From the NCBI RefSeq assembly GCF_014621775.1, contig NZ_CP061204.1:2376501-2440500 (forward strand): a stretch of 64,000 nt of DNA, in the 5' to 3' direction. Both the position numbers and the translations under genes were made by a program. This DNA is from Stenotrophomonas sp. 169. GTDB lineage: Bacteria > Pseudomonadota > Gammaproteobacteria > Xanthomonadales > Xanthomonadaceae. Numbering within the stretch: the stretch's first letter is position 1; each line of letters opens with the position of its first letter. Of this stretch, positions 1-11,958 are shown in pieces. A model generated the notes under the pieces. The model was not told the origin of the DNA and made no database searches. It was given only the letters and a program-made list of their open reading frames with translations.

Positions 1-2
1 CG

Positions 3-641
3 CCCACCCATGCCCTGATCGGCGATCCGTTCGTCCATGCCGAGTCGTTGCCGTTGTTCGCGCTGGGTTTCATCGGTGCCCGTTGGCAGCGCGGCTGGGA
101 CCTGCTGCTGCGCTGGCGCTGGCCCACGCTGTGGCTGGCCCTGGTGGGCCTGTGCCTCGAGTTGGGCATCCGCGCGCTGGGCCGGATGCCGGGCCTGGAC
201 GGAAGCGAGGCGTGGATGCTCGCACTGCCGTGGGCGCAGACCGAGCGCATCGCACGCGCGCTGTACACGTGGACCGCGCTGCTGGCCCTGTTCGGCTGGG
301 CACGGGCATGGCTGGACCGGCCGTTCCGATGGCTGCCCTATGCGCGCGAGGCGGTGTTCTGCCTCTATATCCTGCACCAGACCGTGCTGATCGTGCTGTT
401 GTACTGGCTGCGTCCACTGGCCCTGGGGCCTTGGCTGGAACCGATGCTGGTGCTGGCCGGCACGTTCGCCGGCAGCCTGCTGCTGCACGAGCTGTTGATC
501 CGCCGCGTGCCCCTGCTGCGGCCGCTGTTCGGCCTGCCGCGCCGGCATCCCGCTCGGAATCCAGCCAGTCCGTCTGCCGTCAACGCACCTCGAACTCGCC
601 CACCAGCACCGTATCCGCCTGATCCTTCAGCCGCAGGGTGA
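3..641 (+). CDS. Acyltransferase family 3 membrane protein, C-terminal part (5' end outside window)
   Basis: The reading frame is open from the window edge, so the start lies upstream; 212 residues are visible. They are almost all membrane-type sequence: several hydrophobic helices rich in Leu/Trp, and near the end FCLYILHQTVLIVLLYWL, the helix with the Tyr-x-x-His pattern typical of the last segments of acyltransferase-3 proteins (OafB/OpgC type, which O-acylate glycans at the inner membrane). OpgC-like glucan succinyltransferase is one possible identity, but the catalytic N-terminal half is missing. The last 20 or so residues are Pro/Ala-rich and antisense to the end of the convergent VIT-domain gene (62-bp overlap), so the tail looks like extension past an ancestral stop. 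Family call is fairly safe, exact substrate unknown. Confidence 0.7.
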   Translation, partial: PTHALIGDPFVHAESLPLFALGFIGARWQRGWDLLLRWRWPTLWLALVGLCLELGIRALGRMPGLDGSEAWMLALPWAQTERIARALYTWTALLALFGWARAWLDRPFRWLPYAREAVFCLYILHQTVLIVLLYWLRPLALGPWLEPMLVLAGTFAGSLLLHELLIRRVPLLRPLFGLPRRHPARNPASPSAVNAPRTRPPAPYPPDPSAAG

Positions 642-3492
642 CCTGCTGGTCCTGCTGCCGGGCAGTCCCCCAGTGCGTGCTCAGGCGCAGAGTAAGCGTG
701 GTCGCACCGGTCACCAGCTGCTCGCGGCTGCCGAAGAAATTGGCTTCCACCTTGTACACGCCGGGTTTGGCCTCGCGCAGTGAAAACTGCTCGGGCCCAT
801 ACCCGCCGGTGAAATCCTCCGACATCGCCCCGCCCTGGTAGGTCAATCGATTGCCGTAGTACGCGCGCTCGCCATTCGGGTCGGTCACCCACAGGTCCAT
901 GTCACTGTTGTCGCTGTCCCAGCCCAGCACCACGCGCAGGTCCAGTGGCATGGGGGCGCGCAGCCGCGGATCGATCAGACCGGCATCCAGCTGTTCGCGG
1001 GCCGCCAGGGTCGTGGCTTCATCCAGCGCGATCAGCGAAATGCCGCTGAAGCGTGCATCCCACGGCCGCAGCACCACTTCGTACAGCGCACTCAATGCGG
1101 CCGGATACTGGCCGTCCGCTTCCAACGCCAGCCCCAGGTCGCGGAAACTCTGCGGCTCCTCCTCGCCCAGTGCCAGCACGTCACGGAACACCGGCACCGC
1201 CTGCGCTGCGGCCCCTGCCTGCATCAGGCGATAGCCCAATACGCGCAGCACATGGCGGTTCTCCAGCTGCATCTCCGCCAGGTTGGACAGCACCCGCAGG
1301 GCCAATGCACGCTGGTCCTTGGCCAGCAGCAGATCAGCCACGTCCAGGTAGAACGCACTGCTGTCGGCATGCGCGGCACGTTCCTGCAGATAGGTGCGGT
1401 AGAGCTCTCCCGCACTGGCGGCACGCAGGCGCCGGGCGTAGTCGGAATCCGGTGCCCAGGGCGCAAGCGAAATGGCGATGGCGCCGCTATTGCTCGCGCG
1501 ATCCCCAGCCACGTCCATCGCCGGACGCCCGGCCGGAGCCGCTGCTGTCACCGCGATGGGCACCGGCGCCGGCGCCGGCGCCCTCATTTCATCGGCGGCA
1601 CGCGGTTCGGCGAATGCCTGCAGCGCCGCCACGGGGGCGCTCTCCCGCAGTGCCACCGGGCGGCTTTTCTGCTGCTCGACACGCGGGGGTGCCTGCTTCG
1701 GCCAGCGCGTCTCCCACCACCGGCGGCGTGCGGCCAGCTGCCCCGCGATCTGCTCCAGCCTGGCGCTGCGTGCGTGCGCGGCGTCGTCCACACCCAGTGC
1801 GTGCAGGCGGTCATAGTCGGCACGCAGCGGTGCCGGCGGGCGAATGCCGTTGGCCAGGTAGTCGTCCAGTGTTTCCAGCACGATCAAGGACGTATCTGCG
1901 CCGACCAGACCGAACTGCTGCGACAGCGAACGGATGCGCGCATCATGACGCGACGGATCGCCCGCCCAGTCGGCCAGCTTCGCCCTGGCCCACGCATGGG
2001 CAACAAGACCTCCGGCCACGTCGCGGGCGGCACTGACCGCAATGCGCTCGGTCACGATGCCACCGTCCGCCCCGCGCAGGCGCAGGATCACGGTCCCATT
2101 GTCATCGCGCACGGCACCGTGCACGCGCACCCACCCCTGCGCTGCATCGCTCACCTCGGCGACCAGTTGATCCACGCCGTGTCCTTCAAGCGACATCACC
2201 TGCACCCCCTGTTGCAGCAACTGCGGTGCCACGGTTGCGGCGTCGGCGGCACCGGTCAGTACCAGCACGCGCCCGGCGTGCGCCGACGTCCATGCGCGCA
2301 GGCGCGGCACGTCGGTGTTCTCGCCTGCGCCACTGATCGCGTACAACCGCTGGCCGGCCCGTAGTGCCGGCAGCGCACGTGCACCGTAGTTGGCCAGGCC
2401 ATCGCTCACCAGCACGTATTCCTCGATGTCCGCGCGCGGCGTCCACGCCCCCAGTGCGCTGGCACCGTCCAGCGGCAACGCCTGCAGGTACGCGCGCAGT
2501 GCCGACCAGTCGCCGCCGCGGATGGCAAAGTCACGCACGGGCTCGGCCTCGTCGCGCAGCACGGTCAGCTGCACCCGCCCCGTGCCGATGGCGCGGAAGT
2601 ACGCATCCAGGACCGCCAGCTCCGCCTCGCGGTTGCGCCGCACCGCAGACCCCGATGCATCCCACAACAGGCCGACGCGTGACGGCATCGTGCGCGCGCG
2701 GACCTGGCTGGCGACGGGCACCTGTGCCAGCAGATAACGCTGGCCCTCATGCGTTCCCGTCACTACATCGGCCTGGCGCACCTGCGGCACGGTCCATTGG
2801 GCCAGCGACGGCAACGCGGCCCCCGCGCCCTGCCAACGGGCGTGATAGCGACCATCGTGCAGGACGAAGGCCCAGTCCGCTGCGGACACCGGACGCGGTG
2901 TGCCGCCACCACTTGCCTGCAGGTGCACGTCCACCTGCTGCGCATTCCGGGCGAACTGTAGCGGCAGGCTCCAGCGCAGGCCCTGCGCATCGGCCGGCAA
3001 CGTCTGCCGCACCACCAGCGCAACGCGTCGGCTGCCGCGCGCGGGAATAGGATAGATGCGCAGGCGGAACTGATTGCCGGCGGTCTGCTCCAGCAGACCC
3101 GGGTCCACCCGGCGTCGTTCGATGGCCTCGAACACCTGCCGACCTTTGTCCTTCGCCACCGGCACCGCGTCACGCAACGTCCCGTCGATGTCCAACGCAA
3201 AGCCGGCCACCTGCTGACCATCCGCGAGCGGAAACGCCAGCTGCCCTTCCAGTACGCGCGCGCTGGGGTTGAAGAACTCCATCTCGATACGGGTTTCGCC
3301 GAGGCCGCCGGCGACCTGGCTGTCCACGCTGACCCGACGCAGCTGCACCGGCACCTCCGCGCCCTTTACCTGCAGCACCGGCGCGGTTACGGCGGCCACG
3401 GGCGGCAAGGGCGCGCGTGCGGCAACCGCTCCGCCGTGCAGGCCCGCGGCCAGACAGCAGAGCAGACCGATGCGGCGATGAAGAGATTCCAT
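580..3492 (-). CDS. VIT / von Willebrand A / DUF2135 secreted protein
   Basis: A 970-residue exported protein. I start it at the ATG at 3492 because AGGAG lies six bases upstream and the N-terminus then reads as a signal peptide (MESLHRRIGLLCCLAAGLHG); an ATG 90 bases further out has no such support. Domains in order: vault/inter-alpha-trypsin (VIT) domain about residues 50-170 with the typical FAEKLxxG-like region (FPLADGQQVAGFALDIDG); a VWA-like domain from about 280 with a MIDAS-type DASGS; a low-complexity Ala/Pro stretch; TPR-like helices about 690-830; and a C-terminal DUF2135 (YfaP-like) domain with DMDLWVTDPNGE. Such proteins are probably cell-surface or periplasmic and metal-dependent binders; the function is not established. 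It converges on the acyltransferase and diverges from the DUF1176 gene. Confidence 0.8.
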   Translation of the reverse strand: MESLHRRIGLLCCLAAGLHGGAVAARAPLPPVAAVTAPVLQVKGAEVPVQLRRVSVDSQVAGGLGETRIEMEFFNPSARVLEGQLAFPLADGQQVAGFALDIDGTLRDAVPVAKDKGRQVFEAIERRRVDPGLLEQTAGNQFRLRIYPIPARGSRRVALVVRQTLPADAQGLRWSLPLQFARNAQQVDVHLQASGGGTPRPVSAADWAFVLHDGRYHARWQGAGAALPSLAQWTVPQVRQADVVTGTHEGQRYLLAQVPVASQVRARTMPSRVGLLWDASGSAVRRNREAELAVLDAYFRAIGTGRVQLTVLRDEAEPVRDFAIRGGDWSALRAYLQALPLDGASALGAWTPRADIEEYVLVSDGLANYGARALPALRAGQRLYAISGAGENTDVPRLRAWTSAHAGRVLVLTGAADAATVAPQLLQQGVQVMSLEGHGVDQLVAEVSDAAQGWVRVHGAVRDDNGTVILRLRGADGGIVTERIAVSAARDVAGGLVAHAWARAKLADWAGDPSRHDARIRSLSQQFGLVGADTSLIVLETLDDYLANGIRPPAPLRADYDRLHALGVDDAAHARSARLEQIAGQLAARRRWWETRWPKQAPPRVEQQKSRPVALRESAPVAALQAFAEPRAADEMRAPAPAPVPIAVTAAAPAGRPAMDVAGDRASNSGAIAISLAPWAPDSDYARRLRAASAGELYRTYLQERAAHADSSAFYLDVADLLLAKDQRALALRVLSNLAEMQLENRHVLRVLGYRLMQAGAAAQAVPVFRDVLALGEEEPQSFRDLGLALEADGQYPAALSALYEVVLRPWDARFSGISLIALDEATTLAAREQLDAGLIDPRLRAPMPLDLRVVLGWDSDNSDMDLWVTDPNGERAYYGNRLTYQGGAMSEDFTGGYGPEQFSLREAKPGVYKVEANFFGSREQLVTGATTLTLRLSTHWGTARQQDQQVTLRLKDQADTVLVGEFEVR

Positions 3493-3627
3493 GGGGCGCT
3501 CCTGCGTAGTGGATGCTCCATTGAACGGCTGGTTGCGAGGAACGGGGTTGAGTGGATGCATGATGGGCCTGTACATCCGCATGAGCGACCATGTCGCTCC
3601 CTGATCGCCCTCCGGAACCTCCTTCCC

Positions 3628-4683
3628 ATGCGCCTACTCTGCCTGCTGCCGTCGTTGCTGCTCGCGCCGTTCACCGCAATCGCCGCACCTGCCATCGTGC
3701 CTGGCGTGGACTTCACCCATAACGACTGGACCCTGGCCTGCGACAACACCCGTACCTGCCGCGCGTCGGGCTACCAGAATGAAGAGCTGCCAGACAGCTT
3801 GCCGGTATCGGTGCTGTTGACCCGCTTGGGTGGGCCGGACCAACCGGTGACCGCCGAACTGATGCTGGGCCAGTACGAAGAGATCAAGCTGCCCGCGCGC
3901 CTCAGCCTGCAGATCGACGGGGTCGACCAAGGCCGCGTGGACTATGCCGGCCAGGAAGGCACGGCACGGTTTTCACCCAAGCAGGTGGCTGCACTGCTCA
4001 CCGCGCTCAGCGGTCAGGGCCGCATCGTGTTCACCGGCAACGAGGGCACGCAGTGGACGCTGTCCGGGCGCGGCGCGTCTGCAGTGCTGCTGAAGATGGA
4101 TGAGTTCCAGGGTCGCCTGGGCACGCCGGGTGCGCTCATGCGCAAGGGCAAGCGGGCCGAATCGTCGGTGCTGCCTGCGCTGCCGGTGCCGGTGGTGGTG
4201 CTGGGAACGCTGCCTGCCGCGCGCCCGTCCGATGCCGCGCTGGGCAGCTCAGCCGCGCTGCGTGCCGCATTGGTGGCGGCCACGCCGGCCGAGGACTGCG
4301 ATGGTATCCAACCGGACCAGACCGTCGTGCTGGACGATCCGGCACCGCCGTTGAACGTGCGGCGACTGAGCGCGGACAAGCTGCTGGTGTCGACGGTGTG
4401 CTGGCGCGGCGCCTACAACGAGGGCAGCGGCTATTGGGTGGTCAACGACCGCGCCCCGTATGCGCCCACGCTGGTGACGAATCTGGGCAACGATGACGAC
4501 GGGCGCAGCATCAGCGGCGCACACAAGGGGCGCGGACTGGGTGATTGCTGGTCGATGAACGGCTGGGGCTGGGATGGACGCCGGTTCGTTGCCACGGCGG
4601 TGTCCACCAGCGGCATGTGCCGGTTGGTGGCCGCAGGCGGTGCGTGGGATCTGCCGACGCTGGTGACCCACGTCAAGGAATAA
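3628..4683 (+). CDS. DUF1176 exported protein
   Basis: A 351-residue protein beginning MRLLCLLPSLLLAPFTAIAA, a clean signal peptide, which is why I use the ATG at 3628 and not the longer open frame. The mature part has the DUF1176 hallmarks: NDWTLACDNTRTCRASGYQ near the N-terminus, repeated Cys pairs, and a C-terminal GDCWSMNGWGWDGRRFV region. The family is periplasmic or secreted, with no known biochemical role. It is divergent from the VIT protein (135-bp gap) and convergent with recJ, from which it is separated by a terminator-like inverted repeat holding a GTAG element. Confidence 0.8.
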   Translation: MRLLCLLPSLLLAPFTAIAAPAIVPGVDFTHNDWTLACDNTRTCRASGYQNEELPDSLPVSVLLTRLGGPDQPVTAELMLGQYEEIKLPARLSLQIDGVDQGRVDYAGQEGTARFSPKQVAALLTALSGQGRIVFTGNEGTQWTLSGRGASAVLLKMDEFQGRLGTPGALMRKGKRAESSVLPALPVPVVVLGTLPAARPSDAALGSSAALRAALVAATPAEDCDGIQPDQTVVLDDPAPPLNVRRLSADKLLVSTVCWRGAYNEGSGYWVVNDRAPYAPTLVTNLGNDDDGRSISGAHKGRGLGDCWSMNGWGWDGRRFVATAVSTSGMCRLVAAGGAWDLPTLVTHVKE

Positions 4684-4701
4684 GAGTACGCGGAGGGTAT
4701 C

Positions 4702-4763
4702 GCGCGGCCTGATGCAGTATCTGTAGCGCCGAGCCCCGCTCGGCGGACTCCATCAGGCCGCGC
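4702..4763. terminator. 13-bp perfect inverted repeat with a GTAG element in its loop
   Basis: The 13 bases at 4702-4714 (GCGCGGCCTGATG) are perfectly mirrored at 4751-4763. The right arm covers the last codons of recJ, and the two flanking genes converge here. Between the arms lies a GTAG-REP hairpin (4723-4746). The arrangement suggests a bidirectional terminator hairpin whose loop received a REP. There is no T-run, so factor-independent termination is uncertain. Confidence 0.5.
4723..4746 (+). repeat. GTAG-type REP (SMAG element)
   Basis: GTAGCGCCGAGC followed by CCC and GCTCGGCGG: a short palindrome beginning with GTAG, as in the S. maltophilia SMAG family. It lies between the convergent DUF1176 and recJ genes. 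Confidence 0.75.
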
Positions 4764-6492
4764 TGCAATGCTCGACGATCAACTGGATCGCGGTGCCGCC
4801 GCGATAGTCGTCACAGGCCAGCCGATAGGCCAGGTGTACGTTGCGCGCGGGCGCATTGCCGGTCCAGCCGCCGAACTGGATTGCGTTCACCACACCGCTC
4901 ACGCCCGGTCGACGCAGTTCCAGCTTCAGGTGGCGCTCCTTCAGCACGCGCCAGTTCGTCACCTCGAAGTGCCCATCGAACAGCGGCTCGGGAAAGCCCT
5001 GCCCCCACGGGCCGGCAAGGCGCAGCGCATCAGCGTGCTGATGGTCCAGTTCGTCACTGCCGAGTTCGCCGTCACTGAGCAGTTGCTGTTGCAGCATCAC
5101 CGGGTCCAGCATCTGTTGTACGGCGGCGCAGAACGCGACATGAAACGCGGCCAGATGCGCATGCGGCATGCTCATGCCCGCCGCCATGGCATGGCCACCG
5201 AAACGCTCGATCAGCCCGGGGTGCCGTGCATCCACCAGGGCCAGCGCGTCGCGGATATGCAGGCCGGGGATCGAACGGGCCGATCCGCGCATCGCATCGC
5301 TCCCGGGCTCGGCCGGTGCGAACGCCACGACCGGCCGATGCAGACGATCCTTCATCTTCGACGCCACCAATCCCACCACGCCCGGGTGCCAGTCCGCATC
5401 GAACAGCACCGCCGCGATCGGCCGCTGGCCGTCATCATCCAGCACGACCTTGGCGACGGCTTTTTCGGCATCGTCGGTCATGGTCTGCTGCACGGCACGT
5501 CGTTCGGTGTTGATCTGTTCCAGTGTCTGCGCGATCTCGCGCGCCTGTCGCGGCTCGTCCGTCAGCAGCAACGCGATGCCGAGCGCCATGTCCTCCAGGC
5601 GACCGGCGGCGTTGAGCCGTGGCCCCAAGGCAAAGCCGATGTCCGTCGCGGTGAGCCGTGCGGCATCGCGACCGCTGGCTTCAATCAGGGCTTTTAGGCC
5701 GACGCAGCCCTGCCCCGCACGCAGCCGGCGCAGGCCGGCGCTGACCAGCGCACGGTTGTTGGCGTCCAGCGCGACCAGATCGGCGACGGTACCCACCGCG
5801 ACCAGGTCCAGCAGGACGGCAAGGTCCGGCCCCTTGCCATCGGCGAACACCTTCATTTCGCGCAGATGGCGGCGCAGCGCCAGCAGCACGTAGAAAATCA
5901 CGCCCACGCCCGCAAGCGACTTGCTGGGGAAGGCATCGTCCTGCAGGTTGGGGTCCACGATCACATCGGCAGGCGGCAACTGCGGCCCTGGCAGATGGTG
6001 GTCGGTGACCAGTACCTGCCAGCCCTTCGCCTTGGCCGCCGCAACGCCGGCATGGCAGGCGATGCCATGGTCGACGGTCACCAGCAGGTCCGGCTGCAGT
6101 GCGGCGAGTTCTTCCACCAGCGCGGGCGACAGGCCGTAGCCGTGCACCATGCGATTGGGCACCGCATGGGCCACGTGTCGCGCGCCGAGCATGCGCAGGC
6201 CGCGCACGCCGACCGCACAGGCGGTGGCCCCGTCGCAGTCGAAATCGCCGACCACCACGATGCGCTTGTCGTGCGCGATGGCCGCCGTCAGCAACGCGAC
6301 TGCGCCGTCGATGCCGCCCAGCAGTTCGGGCGCATGCAGGCTGCCCAGCTTGGGCAACGCCAGCTCCGGTGTCGTCGCGCCGCGGCTGGAATACAGCCGT
6401 GCCAACAAAGGGAGCGTGCCGTCGGGCCACGATCCCACCTCGGTGTGCTCACGGCGACGGATAAGCAGTGCAGGTTCGGCGGCAGGGGACAT
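4753..6492 (-). CDS. recJ: Single-stranded-DNA-specific exonuclease RecJ
   Basis: A 579-residue DHH-superfamily nuclease that degrades single-stranded DNA 5' to 3' in recombinational and mismatch repair. Visible motifs: VVVGDFDCDGATA (motif I aspartates), LLVTVDHGI (motif II), VLVTDHHLPG (DHH, motif III), VGTVADLVAL (motif IV), NAAGRLED, and a C-terminal DHHA1 signature FGGHAMAAGMSM, followed by an OB-like region. Length is normal for RecJ. It lies downstream of rpfE in the same direction, after a 199-bp gap with repeats. The recJ-rpfE-greA-carB order is the one known from Xanthomonas around the rpf region. Confidence 0.97.
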   Translation of the reverse strand: MSPAAEPALLIRRREHTEVGSWPDGTLPLLARLYSSRGATTPELALPKLGSLHAPELLGGIDGAVALLTAAIAHDKRIVVVGDFDCDGATACAVGVRGLRMLGARHVAHAVPNRMVHGYGLSPALVEELAALQPDLLVTVDHGIACHAGVAAAKAKGWQVLVTDHHLPGPQLPPADVIVDPNLQDDAFPSKSLAGVGVIFYVLLALRRHLREMKVFADGKGPDLAVLLDLVAVGTVADLVALDANNRALVSAGLRRLRAGQGCVGLKALIEASGRDAARLTATDIGFALGPRLNAAGRLEDMALGIALLLTDEPRQAREIAQTLEQINTERRAVQQTMTDDAEKAVAKVVLDDDGQRPIAAVLFDADWHPGVVGLVASKMKDRLHRPVVAFAPAEPGSDAMRGSARSIPGLHIRDALALVDARHPGLIERFGGHAMAAGMSMPHAHLAAFHVAFCAAVQQMLDPVMLQQQLLSDGELGSDELDHQHADALRLAGPWGQGFPEPLFDGHFEVTNWRVLKERHLKLELRRPGVSGVVNAIQFGGWTGNAPARNVHLAYRLACDDYRGGTAIQLIVEHCSAA

Positions 6493-6576
6493 CGGCGACG
6501 CCGGTTGCAGGAAGACAGCGCATGATACCGCGCTGGCAGCGCCCCGCCGAACGAACGGGCCACAGTTGTGACCTCG

Positions 6577-6602
6577 GTAGAGCCGACTTCAGTCGGCTCT
6601 AC
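6577..6602. repeat. GTAG-type REP, perfect 12-bp stem
   Basis: A palindrome from GTAGAGCCGACT to AGTCGGCTCTAC with two bases between the arms, in the rpfE-recJ gap. It belongs to the GTAGAGCCGACT subgroup that recurs at about 15.0 and 53.4 kb. Confidence 0.8.
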
Positions 6603-6618
6603 CTTGTCGGCCGTCTTT

Positions 6619-6729
6619 CATGAAGCCGACGGACGTTGTCCCGTCAGCCGTTCTACATGAAGCAGACGAAAGTCATCCCGTCGCCCGTTCTTCATCCAGC
6701 CGACGAACGTTCGTCGTGCAGTTGGCGCG
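6619..6729. repeat. Degenerate 37-bp tandem repeat running into the 3' end of rpfE
   Basis: Units begin at 6619, 6656 and 6693. The first two share CATGAAGC, GACG and a CCCGTC-GCCGTTCT core; the third (CATCCAGCCGACGAACG) is more diverged and covers the last rpfE codons. The arrangement suggests local duplication of the rpfE 3' end followed by decay. Confidence 0.6.
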
Positions 6730-7630
6730 GTTTCTTCCAGAAGCTCCAGCGCTGCGAGCGCATGAAGACAAACTGCGTGCCATCTTCGAAATCCAGTACC
6801 AGTTGGCGCAGTTCACCGCGCTGCAGGGCAGCCAGCAACGGGGTGATCGCATCGCGACCCAACTGCTCCAGCGAGCGCAGCTGGCGCAGGTCCACCAGCG
6901 CATCCACGGTCTGTTCGCCATCGATCTGCACGCCCGCGGCCTGCGCCAGCGCGCGCAGCAGGGCATCGCGGCTGCGCACCTGGGCATGCGGCGTAGTCAC
7001 CGTGGCGGGGAGGGCGCCCGCTCCCCAGAACCACAGCGAATTGATCGGAGAACTGCCGGCAGCGATGCGCTCGGCGTTCCACGGGTGAGTGTGCAGCACG
7101 ACCTGCGTTTCCGTCAGCAGGGCACGCCAACGGCGTCCCTCCCCGCCAGATGGCAGATGCGAGAACAGATCATCCCCCAGCACGACCTCCGGGCTGGCGA
7201 AGCGCGGCAGCGGCATGTCGGCGGGCACCTGCAGATACCACCGCGATGCAACGGGTGCGTCCAGTACCAGGCCATGATCGGCGAACAGTGGCTGCAGGGC
7301 AGGCAGCAGCGCCACCACATCATCGTGGCCGGGCCGCAGCGTGTCGCCATGGCCCATCATGCGGGCGCCGTGCATGTCCGGCACCACATGGGCCGGATCG
7401 GCGCGCAGCCAGAGGTGTCCTTGCGCATCCCCGGCATCGAGTTGCCGCGTCAGGGCGGCGGCGGGCATCTCGCCCGCCGGCGTCACGGTGAAGTGGCGCT
7501 GCAGTTGCGCCGCCTCCCCTGGCTCGCGAACGTGGTGCTGGGCACGGCCCAGCGCACGTGCGACGTCATCGGGCAACGCTGCCGCGGGAAACCGGCTCCG
7601 CGCTGGCAGCAGCAGCGTTGCGTTGGCCAC
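6692..7630 (-). CDS. rpfE: RpfE-type protein (phosphoglycerate-mutase-like family)
   Basis: A 312-residue cytosolic protein of the family annotated as cofactor-independent phosphoglycerate mutase or 'RpfE-type regulatory protein' in xanthomonads. Recognised mainly by overall sequence and by position between greA and recJ, where rpfE sits in Xanthomonas campestris. Visible conserved stretches are LWLRADPAHVVPDMHGARM, WYLQVPADMPLP, LHTHPWN and NSLWFWGAGALP. In X. campestris rpfE affects production of extracellular enzymes; the enzymatic reaction is not established. It starts only three bases after the greA stop, so it is probably cotranscribed with carB-greA. The 3' end is followed by decayed copies of itself and a GTAG repeat. 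Confidence 0.8.
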   Translation of the reverse strand: MANATLLLPARSRFPAAALPDDVARALGRAQHHVREPGEAAQLQRHFTVTPAGEMPAAALTRQLDAGDAQGHLWLRADPAHVVPDMHGARMMGHGDTLRPGHDDVVALLPALQPLFADHGLVLDAPVASRWYLQVPADMPLPRFASPEVVLGDDLFSHLPSGGEGRRWRALLTETQVVLHTHPWNAERIAAGSSPINSLWFWGAGALPATVTTPHAQVRSRDALLRALAQAAGVQIDGEQTVDALVDLRQLRSLEQLGRDAITPLLAALQRGELRQLVLDFEDGTQFVFMRSQRWSFWKKPRQLHDERSSAG

Positions 7631-7633
7631 CGA

Positions 7634-8106
7634 TCAGCCTTCGTAGCTGACGCTGACGATTTCGTACTCGCGCTGGCCAGCAGGCGCATCGATGGTGATG
7701 CTGTCGCCCTCCAGCTTGCCGATCATCGCGCGCGCGACAGGCGAGGAGATGGCGATCAGGCCCAGCTTGATGTCCGCTTCGAGGTCACCGACGATCTGGT
7801 ACTTCTTCTCTTCGTCGGTTTCCACGTCGGCCAGCGTCACCGATGCGCCGAACACCACCTTCGAGCCCGCGTTGAGCTTGGACACGTCGATGATCTCGGC
7901 ATGGGAAAGCTCACCTTCAAGCTGCTTGATGCGGCCTTCGATGAAGCCCTGCTCCTCGCGCGCGGCGTGGTACTCGGCGTTCTCCTTCAAGTCGCCGTGT
8001 TCACGTGCTTCGGCGATCGCCGCGATGACCTTCGGGCGCTTGACCGACTTCAGGTGGTCCAGCTCGTCGCGCAGACGCTGCGCGCCCTTCATCGTGATGG
8101 GAGCTC

Positions 8107-8110
<4 letters not shown>
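7634..8110 (-). CDS. greA: Transcription elongation factor GreA
   Basis: A 158-residue protein that rescues backtracked RNA polymerase by stimulating cleavage of the nascent RNA. The N-terminal coiled coil carries the acidic tip in [20 protein letters not shown], followed by the FKBP-like C-terminal domain ([20 protein letters not shown]). Length matches the family exactly. Its ATG overlaps the carB stop as ATGA (8107-8110), indicating translational coupling; the carB-greA pairing is also known from Pseudomonas. Confidence 0.97.
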
Positions 8111-11349
<3,239 letters not shown>

Positions 11350-11368
11350 TTTCTTCTCTAGGTCGGTA

Positions 11369-11399
11369 CAGCGTGACAAGGGGGAGTGATCGCACGCTG
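11369..11399. other. 7-bp inverted repeat in the leader of carB
   Basis: CAGCGTG at 11369-11375 is mirrored by CACGCTG at 11393-11399, 20 to 50 bases ahead of the carB start. It could form a weak hairpin in the transcript between the small gene and carB. No T-run follows, and a regulatory role is only a possibility. Confidence 0.3.
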
Positions 11400-11403
11400 A
11401 CGA

Positions 11404-11958
11404 TCAGGACATCTGTTCCGGGTCGAAATCGATGCGGCATTCGCGCTTCAGCGCGCCGGACATCGCTTCGCCGATGTTCTCCGGCATCCCGCCGTCGGCA
11501 CTGATTCCTTCGATGAAACGTTGAAATGCAGGCGTGCCCATGAACCGGGCGATTTCCACCTTGTTCGCTTCGCTTACCTGCGGTGCTTCGGCGTTCGCAC
11601 CCTGTTGCGCCGCGGCGCTGGCCTGGAAGGTGCGACCCATGTCCTTGCCGGCAGGCGTGGCCAGGAACTGCGTGAACTCAACGACCAGTGCCGCGCCGTC
11701 GTCACCCAGGTTGCCGGCGATCTGCTGCTGGAAATGCGCATCCAGCAGCTTGCCGATCTGTGTGGCGGCGCAGTCGCGTCCGCTGTCGTCGAGCGCCTGC
11801 AACGTGGGCGACACACTGAACAGCACGTCCGCGCTGTTCCGGCCCAGGCCTTCCATGCCGAGCTGATGCATGATGACCGCCACCTCGGCCGGGGTGGCCG
11901 GCTGTGCGCTGGCGGCGCCGGCCAGCAACAGCCCGGCCAGCAGTGCAGGAACGCGCAT
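11404..11958 (-). CDS. Small exported protein between carA and carB, unknown function
   Basis: A 184-residue protein with a signal peptide ([19 protein letters not shown]). The mature part is helical and acidic, with two Cys residues (GRDCAATQ and the near-terminal KRECRIDF) that could form a disulfide. The stretch FLATPAGKDMGRTF together with FMGTPAFQRFIEGI looks like the paired helices of DUF2059-type proteins, but I cannot assign a family with confidence. Its ATG shares one base with the carA stop (TGATG), so it is translationally coupled to carA despite having no obvious link to carbamoyl phosphate. Confidence 0.75.
   Translation of the reverse strand: MRVPALLAGLLLAGAASAQPATPAEVAVIMHQLGMEGLGRNSADVLFSVSPTLQALDDSGRDCAATQIGKLLDAHFQQQIAGNLGDDGAALVVEFTQFLATPAGKDMGRTFQASAAAQQGANAEAPQVSEANKVEIARFMGTPAFQRFIEGISADGGMPENIGEAMSGALKRECRIDFDPEQMS

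Noticed and set aside
968..977. GGATCGATCA in the VIT-domain gene as another LacI-type operator
   Set aside because: It shares only the central GATCGAT; flanks do not match, codons are ordinary and there is no related gene nearby.
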